DNA of 64,000 nucleotides from Methylocystis iwaonis. Its GTDB lineage: Bacteria; Pseudomonadota; Alphaproteobacteria; Rhizobiales; Beijerinckiaceae. The DNA is taken from positions 2,090,001 to 2,154,000 of the forward strand of contig NZ_AP027142.1 of the NCBI RefSeq assembly GCF_027925385.1, given 5' to 3'. Shown piece by piece: positions 8,210 to 16,251 of this stretch. The notes under the pieces were generated by a model that was not told the DNA's origin, did no database searches, and saw only the letters and a list, made by a program, of their open reading frames with translations. Both the position numbers and the translations under genes were made by a program. Numbering within the stretch: the stretch's first letter is position 1; each line of letters opens with the position of its first letter.

Positions 8210-9156
8210 TCACGCCGCTAGAAATCGCTCTAGCTGCGCGCGGAAAAACTCCGGCGCCTCTTCGGCGACAAAGTGCCCGCTATCTTCGGCGATCACGGCC
8301 GTCAATTGAGCCGCGTGCGAACGCAGCGCATCCGCGAGCTTTTCGCCGACGCATAGCGGCCGGTGATCGCAAGGACCGGCGCCTCCAGCTTCCGATTTTC
8401 AAAAGATGCGACCAGCGCTGCATCGTCACGAAGAGCGCGATAATAGGCGAACCCGGCCGTCATGCCGCCCGCGGACGCGTAATGGCGCGCGAACTCGGAA
8501 ATTGCGGCTTCCGAGACGGCATCCTTCTTGTGCGACCAGGCGCGAATTTGGGCGGCGATATACTCTCGCTCCCGCCCGCGCGTCAGCATCTCTGGAATCT
8601 CGGGAGCCATATGGAAGCCATAGTGCCAAGCCCCGCCCCGCCTAGCGTCCATGTTTTCCGTCCCCGGAACCAGGCAATCGACAAGGACGAGCTTTTCGAC
8701 CTTTCCGGGCTGCAGATTGGCGAGAACGAAGGCCGCTTTGCCGCCCATATCGTGCCCAACCACATGGGCGCGGCCGCCAGCGACGTGGTCGATCAACGCG
8801 GCGACGTCGGCGGCGATCGTCTGCTTGTCGTAGCCGGCCGGCGTTTTCTCCGACAGTCCGAGACCTCTGAGATCGAGCGCGACGCATGTGAACCGGGAGG
8901 AAAGCCGCTCCATGGCTCCGCGCCAGGCAAACCATGTCTGCGGCCAGCCATGCAGCAGGATCACGGTCGGACCCGATCCGACGCTGACATAGTGCAGCCT
9001 CACGCCATTGAGCTGTGCGAAATGGCTCATTCCGCCGCGCGGCAGCGGCGTCGCTGTCGGATCGTCTGTGGCAAGGGGCTGGGCGGCGGCGAGCGACGAT
9101 CTGAATAAGATGGCGTGGGAGCTTCCGACGAGGAATGCGCGGCGTTCGGCTTTCAT
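8210..9156 (-). pseudogene. Alpha/beta hydrolase (epoxide hydrolase/dehalogenase-like), frameshifted near 8352
   Basis: The N-terminal 270 residues form a normal alpha/beta-hydrolase: oxyanion segment LLHGWPQTW, nucleophile elbow VVGHDMGGKAA (Asp nucleophile, as in epoxide hydrolases and dehalogenases), then a lid. After LAITGRYA the frame runs into an unrelated tail (SAKSSRMR) and stops at 8302. The next frame continues perfectly as VGEKLADALRSHAAQLTAVI, then SGHFVAEEAPEFF and stops at 8210; this part carries the catalytic His (SGHF). One base appears lost at about 8350-8354 (probably GG read as G). The N-terminus (ERRAFLVG, then Ala-rich) resembles a Tat signal; cytoplasmic translation from MSHFAQL is the alternative. 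Confidence 0.85.
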
Positions 9157-9205
9157 GCTAAATCCTTCTTCGAAAAATCAGATCAATGGCTTGAAAAATA
9201 ATGAA

Positions 9206-10000
9206 CTACACCTCGATCTGCAGCCCGTCATAGGCCGCCTCGACATTCGCCGGCAGCACGGCCGTCAGCGCATCATAATCGAGATCGACATGGAGGTCGG
9301 TCAGCACGGCGCGCTTCGGGCGAAAACGATCGATATAGGCCAGCGCCTGTTCGACTGAGAGATGGGTGCCATGACGCTGCCAGCGCAGCGCGTCGATGAT
9401 CCAAAGATCGAGGCCTTCGAGGAAGCGCGCGCTCTCCGGCGGGATGGCGTTCAGGTCGGGCGTGTAGGCAAGATTGCCGAAGCGGAAGCCCAGCGCGTCC
9501 ATGTCGCCGTGATCGAGCCGGAATGGCGTCGCTTCGATCGGCCCGCCGGGCCCCTCGATTGTCACGGACCGGCCCGGATGCAGCCGATGCTCGGTCATCA
9601 GCGGCGGATACAGGCTTCCGGGCGGCGTGGTGAAGATATAGCCGAACTTCTCGCTGACATCGCGGGATGTGCGCTCGTCCATATAGGCGGGAATGCGCCT
9701 GCCGTTCAGAATGACGAGGCCGCGCACGTCGTCGATCCCATGGGTATGGTCGGCGTGCGGATGCGTATAGAGCACCGCGTCGAGCCGCCTGACCTCTGCG
9801 TCGATGAGCTGCTCGCGCAAATCGGGGCCCGTGTCGACGAGGAGCTGGGTTTTTGCCGCATCGTCGCCGCGGGCGACCAGGATCGAGCAGCGGCGGCGCC
9901 GGTTCTTGGGATTGTCCGGGTTGCATTTGCCCCACCCCTGCCCGACGCGTGGCACGCCGCCCGACGAGGAGCAGCCGAGGATCGTGACCGTGAGCGTCAA
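9206..10000 (-). CDS. MBL-fold metal-dependent hydrolase (PhnP-like)
   Basis: 264-aa metallo-beta-lactamase-fold hydrolase. The metal site is visible: THPHADHTHGIDD, the Asp in PDLNAIP, and the His in LRWQRHGTHLSVEQA. The N-terminal TILGCSSSGGVPR and the inserted CNPDNPKNRRRRCS are typical of PhnP/RNase Z-related phosphodiesterases found next to tatD. The start is TTG at 10000, overlapping the tatD stop (TTGA), because it is the only start codon before the first strand; this gives tight translational coupling. The substrate is not known; a phosphodiester is expected from the family. Confidence 0.88.
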   Translation of the reverse strand: MTLTVTILGCSSSGGVPRVGQGWGKCNPDNPKNRRRRCSILVARGDDAAKTQLLVDTGPDLREQLIDAEVRRLDAVLYTHPHADHTHGIDDVRGLVILNGRRIPAYMDERTSRDVSEKFGYIFTTPPGSLYPPLMTEHRLHPGRSVTIEGPGGPIEATPFRLDHGDMDALGFRFGNLAYTPDLNAIPPESARFLEGLDLWIIDALRWQRHGTHLSVEQALAYIDRFRPKRAVLTDLHVDLDYDALTAVLPANVEAAYDGLQIEV

Positions 10001-10788
10001 GCGGCGGCCTCGAGCGGAGGCATTTTGGAAAAGAGCCGAAGCGCGTTTTCCGTCGTCACGCGGGCAAGCTCTTCCTCTGAAACGCCCTTGATTTCCGCGA
10101 GCAACCGCGCCGTGTCGACGACAAAGGCCGGCTCGTTGCGCTTGCCCCGATGCGGCACGGGCGCAAGGAAAGGCGCATCGGTCTCGACCAGCATCCGCTC
10201 CAGCGGCACGACCTTCACCGTCTCGCGCAGCTCGGCGGAATTCTTGAAGGTCACGACGCCGGAAAACGAGATGTAAAGGCCGAGATCGACCGCCGTTTCC
10301 GCCAGCGCGCGGCTCGAGGTGAAGCAATGGAGGAGGGCGGTGAAAGCCCCCTTCCCCATTTCCTCTCGCAGGATCGCGGCGCAATCGTCGTCGGCGTCGC
10401 GCGTATGAATGACGAGCGGCAGGCCGGTTTCGCGCGCGGCGGCGACATGGGTGCGGAAGACCCGTTGCGACAGCGCGCGCGGCGCTTGATCATGGAAATA
10501 GTCGAGCCCCGCCTCGCCGAGCCCGACGCATTTTGGATGCTGTGCGAGCGCCACAATCTCTTCGACCGTCGGCTCGGCTTCTTCGTGGGCGTGAAGCGGA
10601 TGGGTGCCGACCGTGAAGAAGACGTCCGGATAGGCCTCGGCGATCGCTTTCACGCGGTCGAAGCGCGACAGATGCGTGGAAATAGTGATCATCCGGCCGA
10701 CGCCCCGCGCCTTGGCGCGCGCGACGACCTCCGCCTGCTCAGGTGCGAAATCGGGGAAATCGAGATGGCAATGGGTGTCGATGAGCAT
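9997..10788 (-). CDS. tatD: TatD family metal-dependent DNase
   Basis: 263-aa TIM-barrel hydrolase of the TatD family (3'-5' exonuclease, DNA repair and quality control). Motifs: DTHCHLDF at the N-terminus, GTHPLHAHE, GEAGLDYF, IHTRDAD, LHCFTSS and VETDAPFL near the C-terminus, covering all metal ligands. The start MLIDTHCH at 10788 was chosen because the first strand begins there; an upstream in-frame ATG would add 19 unrelated residues. In many alphaproteobacteria metG lies directly upstream; here metG is 3 kb away. Confidence 0.94.
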   Translation of the reverse strand: MLIDTHCHLDFPDFAPEQAEVVARAKARGVGRMITISTHLSRFDRVKAIAEAYPDVFFTVGTHPLHAHEEAEPTVEEIVALAQHPKCVGLGEAGLDYFHDQAPRALSQRVFRTHVAAARETGLPLVIHTRDADDDCAAILREEMGKGAFTALLHCFTSSRALAETAVDLGLYISFSGVVTFKNSAELRETVKVVPLERMLVETDAPFLAPVPHRGKRNEPAFVVDTARLLAEIKGVSEEELARVTTENALRLFSKMPPLEAAA

Positions 10789-10795
10789 GAGACGT

Positions 10796-11123
10796 TCAGT
10801 TTCCTGCAGAGGCGGCGCGCCAGGCGCCCCGCGCGCATAGCACATTATTGGCCGACCAGTCGCCTGCGCCCGACTGGCCGCTCATCTTGCCGCGAATGGC
10901 GGCGGTGACGCTGAAAACCTTCATGTTGAGCGACACGCTCGCCATGCACAATCGTGACCAATTGCTTCCGCTCGACGGGGCAAACAAAGCTCGATGTCGT
11001 CGCGTCGATGATCCACCGGACGTCGAAAGGCGTCGACGGCGGCGTCGCGGCTTGGACGGAGCCGGCCAGCCTCCAGGCCAATGAGGACGAGGGAGCCCCA
11101 GAGGCGCTTAGGAACATAATCAT
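10796..11123 (-). pseudogene. Small secreted protein, probably frameshifted near 10940
   Basis: The first frame gives a possible signal peptide (MFLSASGA to GSVQA) followed by FDVRWIIDATTSSFVCPVER and LVTIVHGER. From about 10940 another frame continues as VSLNMKVFSVTAAIRGKMSG, QSGAGDWSANN and CARGAWRA and stops at 10796. Put together this resembles the alphaproteobacterial secreted family with a pattern of Cys, V.I..G.V, G.SG.G.W and C.G.W. I do not know its function. Either the gene is decaying or one base is miscalled. Confidence is moderate because neither half alone has a strong domain match. Confidence 0.45.
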
Positions 11124-11209
11124 ACCGCTTTGTTTCGCGCCGCTGTGGTGCGGCTATTCCCCAAGAGATAGGACGAGTTTTCGACAAACCCGCATCGGCG
11201 CGGAGGCCT

Positions 11210-11494
11210 TCACGAGGCGGGCCACGGCGCACGTGCGGAATGGCGGATATGCACGACCTCAATAGCGTCCGTCCGAAACCGATAGAAAATTTTGTAGGGG
11301 CAGTCGGGCAATATCTTTACGTAAAGCTCTGGGTGATCCGTGCGCAGCCCGCCCCTGGGATTTTCCGAGAGGAACGACAAGCCAGCTTCGATTGCGGCGG
11401 CGACACGCGCCGCTCCCTGCGGGGACTTTTCCGCCACAAAGGACAGAATTTCGAGCATGTCGGTTCTAGCACGCCGCGTAACGCGGATTTTCAT
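11210..11494 (-). CDS. ParE/RelE-superfamily toxin
   Basis: 94-aa basic protein of the type II ParE/RelE toxin superfamily: MKIRVTRRARTDMLEILSFV, GLSFLSENPRGG, and the C-terminal YKIFYRFRTDAIEVVHIRHS, which is the ParE-like closing strand with the IRHSAR pattern. ParE-type toxins poison DNA gyrase; RelE-type ones cut mRNA. The sequence fits ParE better. Its ATG overlaps the stop of the antitoxin gene by 4 bases (ATGA), the usual antitoxin-first arrangement. The pair lies in the block separating tatD from metG. Confidence 0.88.
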   Translation of the reverse strand: MKIRVTRRARTDMLEILSFVAEKSPQGAARVAAAIEAGLSFLSENPRGGLRTDHPELYVKILPDCPYKIFYRFRTDAIEVVHIRHSARAPWPAS

Positions 11495-11718
11495 CGCTTG
11501 AACCGTCGCCAGAGTGCGGCCATCTCCTCTTCGGTCGCGAAGTCCCCGCGATCGGCTTGCGCCAATCCTTCCGCAACGGCGCGCTCCTCATCCGGAGTCA
11601 GGGCGTAGAAGCCCGCCCGCGCCGCCGCAATTTCGCGCGCCGCGTCGGCGAGCGCTTGCTGATCTTCCTCCGGCCAGTTCTCGATCGCGGGGAGCATTTT
11701 TTTCAGGGTTGAAATCAT
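11491..11718 (-). CDS. Antitoxin partner of the ParE/RelE-like toxin
   Basis: 75-aa acidic/amphipathic protein. An N-terminal helix (PAIENWPEEDQQALADAARE) is followed by a C-terminal toxin-wrapping segment with LTPDEERAVAEGLAQADRG and FATEEEMAALWRRF. The pattern of a late Glu-rich helix ending in ALWRRF is typical of small antitoxins preceding parE/relE. It is translated first and overlaps the toxin start by 4 bases. Such antitoxins usually repress their own promoter; no operator is obvious. A similar orphan ORF occurs at 56612-56848. Confidence 0.82.
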   Translation of the reverse strand: MISTLKKMLPAIENWPEEDQQALADAAREIAAARAGFYALTPDEERAVAEGLAQADRGDFATEEEMAALWRRFKR

Positions 11719-11774
11719 CCCTCAAGAATATCACAAAGAGCTGCCGCCGCGAGCGCCGACTCTGCCGGGCCCAT

Positions 11775-12263
11775 TCAGCGGCAGTTGCCCGTTCCATAGC
11801 CCTTCCCGCCGCGCAGCGAGCCTGCGACATGGGCGACGATTGGATGGAAAGCAGCCTTCTCGGCGGCCGGATAGTCGAGATAGACGCTGTTCCATACCGT
11901 CCCGCCGCAGGAGAGCAGCGACTTTCGGTAAAAAATCCGATCGCCCTTGCGGCCAGAAGCGACGATCCAGTCCCTGCCCTGGCGCTTGTAGTCGACGGTT
12001 TCCCCTGCGCCTGGCTTGGTTATGATCTCGACCTCCTGAAAGCGCGGCAGGACTGCATAGCTGCCAGACACCGTGACGCTGGCGCGCCCGTCGGGAGAGG
12101 TGAAAGCTCGGCCGTCGTCATTCTCCGGCCCCTCCCCCATGCGCCAGCCGACCGGAACGTCGGCCGTCGCGCCGAAGCGATCGTTGCGATACGTCCACCA
12201 ATCGCCAGCGTGGGCGGCCATAAATGCGAAGATCAAAAAAGCGAGCGCCCCTAGGAATCTCAT
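11775..12263 (-). CDS. Secreted protein of unknown function
   Basis: 162 aa with a clear signal peptide (MRFLGALAFLIFAFMAAHAG, cleavage after about residue 19). The mature part has DWWTYRNDRFGATADVPVGW near its start, a pattern seen in periplasmic proteins that compare sequence-defined beta-sandwich modules, and two cysteines (SCGG, GNCR) that could form a disulfide. I do not recognise a named family. Its ATG overlaps the end of the upstream methyltransferase gene by 4 bases, so it is co-translated with it. Confidence 0.78.
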   Translation of the reverse strand: MRFLGALAFLIFAFMAAHAGDWWTYRNDRFGATADVPVGWRMGEGPENDDGRAFTSPDGRASVTVSGSYAVLPRFQEVEIITKPGAGETVDYKRQGRDWIVASGRKGDRIFYRKSLLSCGGTVWNSVYLDYPAAEKAAFHPIVAHVAGSLRGGKGYGTGNCR

Positions 12264-13066
12264 AAGCGCGACGCCTCGAATAGAATGGCTTGCATCGGCA
12301 TTCTCGCCGGCGCGCCGAATTCCTGCCCGAGCCTCTCCGCCAAGGCCGCGGCGATCGCCTCGGGCGCGACCTCGCCCCGCGCGCGGATCTGGTTGAGGAG
12401 CGGGTGGCCGAAAACCAGGCCCGTGGCGAAAGCCTTGACATCCGCGATCTCATGCACGCGCGGCAGGACGGAGATGACGATATTGGTGAAACCCGCCGCG
12501 ATGAGCGCCTCCTTGGTCGGGTCGATCTCGGGGCACGAGAAAGGCGACACGAATTTGGGGGGATCGCCGGGAAAGAAGCGCTCGACCATTTCCTGGCCGA
12601 GGCGCGAGAACGGGTTGTAGCGCGGCGCGTCCCAGACGCTTGTCAGATAGCGGCCATGGGGCCTCAGCACGCGCGCCGCTTCACGATGGGCGGCGTCCTT
12701 GTCTGGGAAAAACATCAAGCCGAACTGGCAGATGACCGCGTCGAAGGCTCCGTCCGCGAAGGGCAGGACGAGCGCGTCCGCCACGTCGAAACTTACTTGT
12801 TCGTCGGGCCTAAACTTCTCCCGCGCGATCTCGAGCATAGGCGCGTTGAGGTCGGTCGCGGTGAGCCGGGCGTCCGTTGGCAAAGCATCGCGCAGCTTGC
12901 GGGTGACGATGCCCGTGCCGGCGGCGATCTCCAGCGCGTTTCGCGGTCCCCAAATCGCCGCCCGCCGCGCGGTCTCCTCGGCATAGGCCTCGAAGATCAC
13001 GGGGCCCAGGCCGCGGTCGTAATGGCGGGGAATGTCGCCGATGAAGCGGGCGGGGTCGGAGGACAA
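12260..13066 (-). CDS. Class I SAM-dependent methyltransferase
   Basis: 268-aa Rossmann-fold methyltransferase. The SAM-binding motif I is ALEIAAGTGIVTRKL (about residues 45-60), motif II ATDLNAPML, post-motif ADALVLPFADGAFDAVICQF and VLRPHGRYLTSVWD. This corresponds to the UbiE/Methyltransf_11 group. The substrate is unknown. It lies in the block between tatD and metG and is translationally coupled to the secreted protein downstream. Confidence 0.9.
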   Translation of the reverse strand: MSSDPARFIGDIPRHYDRGLGPVIFEAYAEETARRAAIWGPRNALEIAAGTGIVTRKLRDALPTDARLTATDLNAPMLEIAREKFRPDEQVSFDVADALVLPFADGAFDAVICQFGLMFFPDKDAAHREAARVLRPHGRYLTSVWDAPRYNPFSRLGQEMVERFFPGDPPKFVSPFSCPEIDPTKEALIAAGFTNIVISVLPRVHEIADVKAFATGLVFGHPLLNQIRARGEVAPEAIAAALAERLGQEFGAPARMPMQAILFEASRL

Positions 13067-13102
13067 GATCGCTGTTCCTTCGGCGTTTTGAGTGCAGATC
13101 GA

Positions 13103-13540
13103 TCAGCCGCCCAAATCGGTCTTGGTGAAGTCGTCCCCTTTGTACAAGAGGGTCGCCCCCAGCGCCTTAGCGCAAGAATACGCGAAACAATCGCCGAAAT
13201 TGAGGTCCGCAGGATGGCCGACGGCCTTTCCATATGTCGCGGCTGCGAGGATCGCGCCCTGGCCGATTTCTGAAGAGATGGATATCTCTCTAATGTCGTT
13301 CGCCCTGATGAACTCTCGCACCGAGGCGGTCGCTAGTCTGAGATTCTCTGCAGTCGAGCGGCGTGCGGGGGCTCCGATCCGAGCCGGGGCCAAGCCGAGA
13401 ACTGACTCGAACGTCGAAATCGGCGAAATATTAAGCTGGCCACGAGCCTCTTCGATCGCCGTGATCAGGCGCTCTGAATCCGGCTCGCGGTTCAAAATCG
13501 CGATGACAGCCGAGGCGTCGAGGAAAATCACTCGCCCCAC
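13103..13540 (-). CDS. vapC: VapC-type PIN-domain toxin
   Basis: 145-aa PIN-domain ribonuclease. The acidic residues are in place: FLDASAVIAIL (first Asp), FESVLGL (Glu), and the C-terminal LNFGDCFAYSCAKALG (Asp) followed by LLYKGDDFTKTDL. This is the VapC family, which cleaves tRNA or other stable RNA with Mg2+. The start overlaps the antitoxin stop by 13 bases. Together with the ParE-like pair it forms the second addiction module in this 3-kb block. Confidence 0.92.
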   Translation of the reverse strand: MGRVIFLDASAVIAILNREPDSERLITAIEEARGQLNISPISTFESVLGLAPARIGAPARRSTAENLRLATASVREFIRANDIREISISSEIGQGAILAAATYGKAVGHPADLNFGDCFAYSCAKALGATLLYKGDDFTKTDLGG

Positions 13541-13770
13541 ATCCGGTCCATAAACGCCTTGGCGTCGAAGTCCGGGTTGGGTGCGCCGATCTTATCCGCG
13601 AGAGCAAAAGCCTCGGCGTTTCGTTCTGCAAAGGACTGACGTGCGTTCACGCGCTCGAGTTCATGCAAAAGTGCGGCCCGCACGGCTTCCGCTTTCGTGC
13701 TTGCTCCAACAGCCGCCTGTAGCTTCTCCGCGAGCGCATCGACGTCTTTATCTTTGATGTAAAGCGCCAT
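13528..13770 (-). CDS. vapB: VapB-type antitoxin
   Basis: 80-aa antitoxin of the Rv0623/PSK family: N-terminal MALYIKDKDVDALAEKLQAA with the expected helix and STKAEAVRAALLHELER, then a toxin-binding C-terminus (DFDAKAFMDRMWGE). Antitoxin-first gene order and overlap with vapC support the pairing. The family forms an N-terminal DNA-binding dimer that represses its own operon. Confidence 0.88.
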   Translation of the reverse strand: MALYIKDKDVDALAEKLQAAVGASTKAEAVRAALLHELERVNARQSFAERNAEAFALADKIGAPNPDFDAKAFMDRMWGE

Positions 13771-13811
13771 GAACGTGACCCTCTTAGATCAATATAGCAA
13801 AAGCGGGATAT

Positions 13812-15368
13812 TCAGGACAGTTCCTCCTCCACAAACCTCGGAAACACCGGCGCCGGCGGCGGCAGCGGCGCGCCTTCTTGCAGCGCGTTCCCCTCCCCGG
13901 CATGGGCGAAATCGCGCTCGTCCGGGCCAACGCCCAAGGAATCGAGGAACTTCCCCGCCGCCTCGGGAATAAAGGCCTGCAGCGGGATCACCAGCCGGCG
14001 CAGTGTCTCCGCTGTCACATAGAGGATCGTCTCCATGCGCGCCGGGTCGGTCTTCTTCTTGGCCCAGGGCTCCTCGCCGGCAAAATAGCGATTGGCCTCC
14101 GCCACCACGCGGAAGATCTCCGCAAGCGCATGATGCGGCTGATAGGCGTCCATCGCCGCCCGCGCCTTCTCCAGCACGCCGGCAGCCTGGGCGAGAATAT
14201 CCCTGTCCGCGTCGGTGAAGGCGCCCTTCTTCGGCACGGCGCCGTCGCAGTTCTTGGCGATCATGGAGAGCGAGCGCTGCGCCAGATTGCCGAGATCATT
14301 GGCGAGATCGGCGTTGATGCGCATGACGATGGCTTCATGCGAATAATTGCCGTCATTGCCGAAAGGCACTTCGCGCAGGAAGAAATAGCGAAGCTGGTCG
14401 ACGCCATAGCGGTCGATCAGCTCCTGCGGGCCGACGACATTGCCGAGCGATTTCGACATCTTCTCGCCGCGCGAGAAGAGGAAGCCATGCACGACGATCT
14501 GCTTGGGCAGCGGCGCCTCCGCCGACATCAGAAAGGCCGGCCAATAGATGGCGTGAAAGCGCGTGATGTCCTTGCCGATGACATGGGCGTCGGCGGGCCA
14601 GTAGCGCGCCTTCTCGCCGCCGGTGAGCCAGCCGGTCGCCGTGATGTAATTCGTCAGCGCGTCGACCCAGACATACATCACATGGTTCGCCGTCGTCTGC
14701 GGGCGCGGCGGAATCTTGATGCCCCAGTCGAACGTCGTGCGCGAAACGGAGAGGTCCGAGAGCCCCCGTTTCACGAAGGCGACGATCTCGTTCTTGTAAT
14801 GCTCGGGCGTGATGAACTCGGGATGCGCCTCGTAATGAGCGAGGAGCTTTTCAGCATAGGCGGAGAGCTTGAAGAACCAGCTCTCCTCTTCCACCCATTC
14901 GACGGGCGTGCCGGTCGGCGCGTATTTCTTGCCCTCGCGCTCGGTCAGCTCGCTCTCGTCGTAATAGGCCTCGTCGCGGACGGAATACCAGCCGGAATAT
15001 TTCGAGAGATAGATGTCGCCCCTGGCCTCCATGCGCCGCCAGATGTCGAGCACGGCCTCCTTGTGGCGCTCCTGCGTCGTGCGGACGATGTCGTCGGCCC
15101 GCGCGTTCAGCGCTTCTCCCATGCGGGCAAATTGCGCGGCAATGCCGTCCACGAACTGCTGGGGCGTCACCCCCTCCTTCTCGGCGGTGCGCTGCACCTT
15201 CTGGCCGTGCTCGTCCATGCCGGTGACGAAGAGCACGTCATAGCCGTCGAGCCGCTTGAAACGCGCGAAAGCGTCCGTGGCGATGCGCTCATAGGCGTGG
15301 CCGATGTGGGGCGCGCCATTCGCATAGGGAATGGCGGTGGAGATCATATAGGTGGGGCGCTCAGACAT
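13812..15368 (-). CDS. metG: Methionyl-tRNA synthetase
   Basis: Class I aminoacyl-tRNA synthetase, 518 aa, charging tRNA-Met. ATP-binding HIGH motif in [17 protein letters not shown] (residue about 20) and KMSKS in [10 protein letters not shown] (about 305). The connective peptide ([10 protein letters not shown]) lacks a zinc knuckle, as in the short form without a C-terminal dimerisation domain that is common in alphaproteobacteria. The C-terminus ends in an extended Pro-rich tail. tatD, its usual downstream neighbour, is displaced by two toxin-antitoxin modules, a methyltransferase and secreted proteins. Confidence 0.97.
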   Translation of the reverse strand: MSERPTYMISTAIPYANGAPHIGHAYERIATDAFARFKRLDGYDVLFVTGMDEHGQKVQRTAEKEGVTPQQFVDGIAAQFARMGEALNARADDIVRTTQERHKEAVLDIWRRMEARGDIYLSKYSGWYSVRDEAYYDESELTEREGKKYAPTGTPVEWVEEESWFFKLSAYAEKLLAHYEAHPEFITPEHYKNEIVAFVKRGLSDLSVSRTTFDWGIKIPPRPQTTANHVMYVWVDALTNYITATGWLTGGEKARYWPADAHVIGKDITRFHAIYWPAFLMSAEAPLPKQIVVHGFLFSRGEKMSKSLGNVVGPQELIDRYGVDQLRYFFLREVPFGNDGNYSHEAIVMRINADLANDLGNLAQRSLSMIAKNCDGAVPKKGAFTDADRDILAQAAGVLEKARAAMDAYQPHHALAEIFRVVAEANRYFAGEEPWAKKKTDPARMETILYVTAETLRRLVIPLQAFIPEAAGKFLDSLGVGPDERDFAHAGEGNALQEGAPLPPPAPVFPRFVEEELS

Positions 15369-15419
15369 GGCGCCCGAGATAGCGCGCTTTTGAGACGCGG
15401 GGAAGTCGGAGCCTGCGCT

Positions 15420-15865
15420 TCAGCCAAGCGAGCATGAGGCCCTGCCCCGCACCGTGACCGTCTTGCTCTCGGCGCCCTTACCCGGCAGGAAGCTGACCTT
15501 CAGTTCGTAGGCGCCCCGATACTGATTGGGATCGCTCGTCATTTTCGTCTCGACGACAAGCTCGAAACTGGCGAAGCGCTCGCCGTCGCGCTCCTTATAG
15601 GCATGGAGCTTCAGGTCTTTGCCGTGAACCCAACTGTGCGGCAGGTTATCGCCCGCAAGGCTTACTTTACGAAAATCGTCGGGAACGCCTTGAACGAGAA
15701 CGTCGAATTCGCCGTGAATCTGCAGGAGGCCCGGAAGCGAGCCCATCAATGCGCCGATCGCGCCTTTGAGCCGCTTGTCCTCGATCGCGCAGTCGAGATT
15801 GGCCGTGGCGCGGGCGGGCGCGGCGGCAAGGATGGCAACAAAATCGCGAGAGGCAAAATACGCAT
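15420..15865 (-). pseudogene. Secreted protein with a frameshift in its signal peptide
   Basis: The main frame gives a mature protein from TANLDCAIEDKRLKGAIGAL to GRASCSLG with two cysteines that may pair. Its N-terminus lacks a signal peptide unless one T is added to the TTTT run at about 15844-15847: then MRILPLAIFVAILAAAPARA becomes a perfect signal peptide, with GGGAG 6 bases before the ATG at 15865. So the intact gene starts at 15865 and the run is one base short. Function unknown. It may be intact in the organism, with the break a consensus error. Confidence 0.65.
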
Positions 15866-15988
15866 GTTCATCTCCCGGAAATAAAGCCGAGATTAAAGCC
15901 TGACCGACGCGGGCGGGAGGGCGAATCGCAGACTCCCATTTCTGCCCCTGAAGCGCTATGTTTTGGCGCACTGTGCGGGAGCATCGGT

Positions 15989-16228
15989 ATGAGCGTAACC
16001 AGGGCGCCGAAGGATATTGCGCGCAGGCTCAGCGAGAAGGGCCGCGCCAGGAGCGACGGCTGGCGGCGCGAGACCTTCACCTTGCCGCGCCTCGACGCCC
16101 GCGCCAAGGCGCGTGAGTGGTTCGACCGCTACCCCAAAGCCGCTTACATGACCGAGATCGAGTTCTGGCGCGAGCTCGAGGATGGCCGCATCGAATTCGT
16201 CATGCGGCGTCTGCCGAGCGCGGACTGA
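15989..16228 (+). CDS. Small conserved hypothetical protein
   Basis: 79 aa, basic N-terminal half (MSVTRAPKDIARRLSEKGRA) and a C-terminal half with LDARAKAREWFDRYPKAAYM and TEIEFWRELEDGRIEFVMRR. The composition and the in-frame ATG opposite a divergent gene support a real gene. No known domain is recognised; the tight helix-rich pattern suggests a nucleic-acid or protein-binding small protein, which is only a guess. It is divergent from the secreted gene at 15420-15865 and convergent with the MFS gene. Confidence 0.65.
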   Translation: MSVTRAPKDIARRLSEKGRARSDGWRRETFTLPRLDARAKAREWFDRYPKAAYMTEIEFWRELEDGRIEFVMRRLPSAD

Positions 16229-16251
16229 CCTATTTGCTAGCTTGGTCGCGC

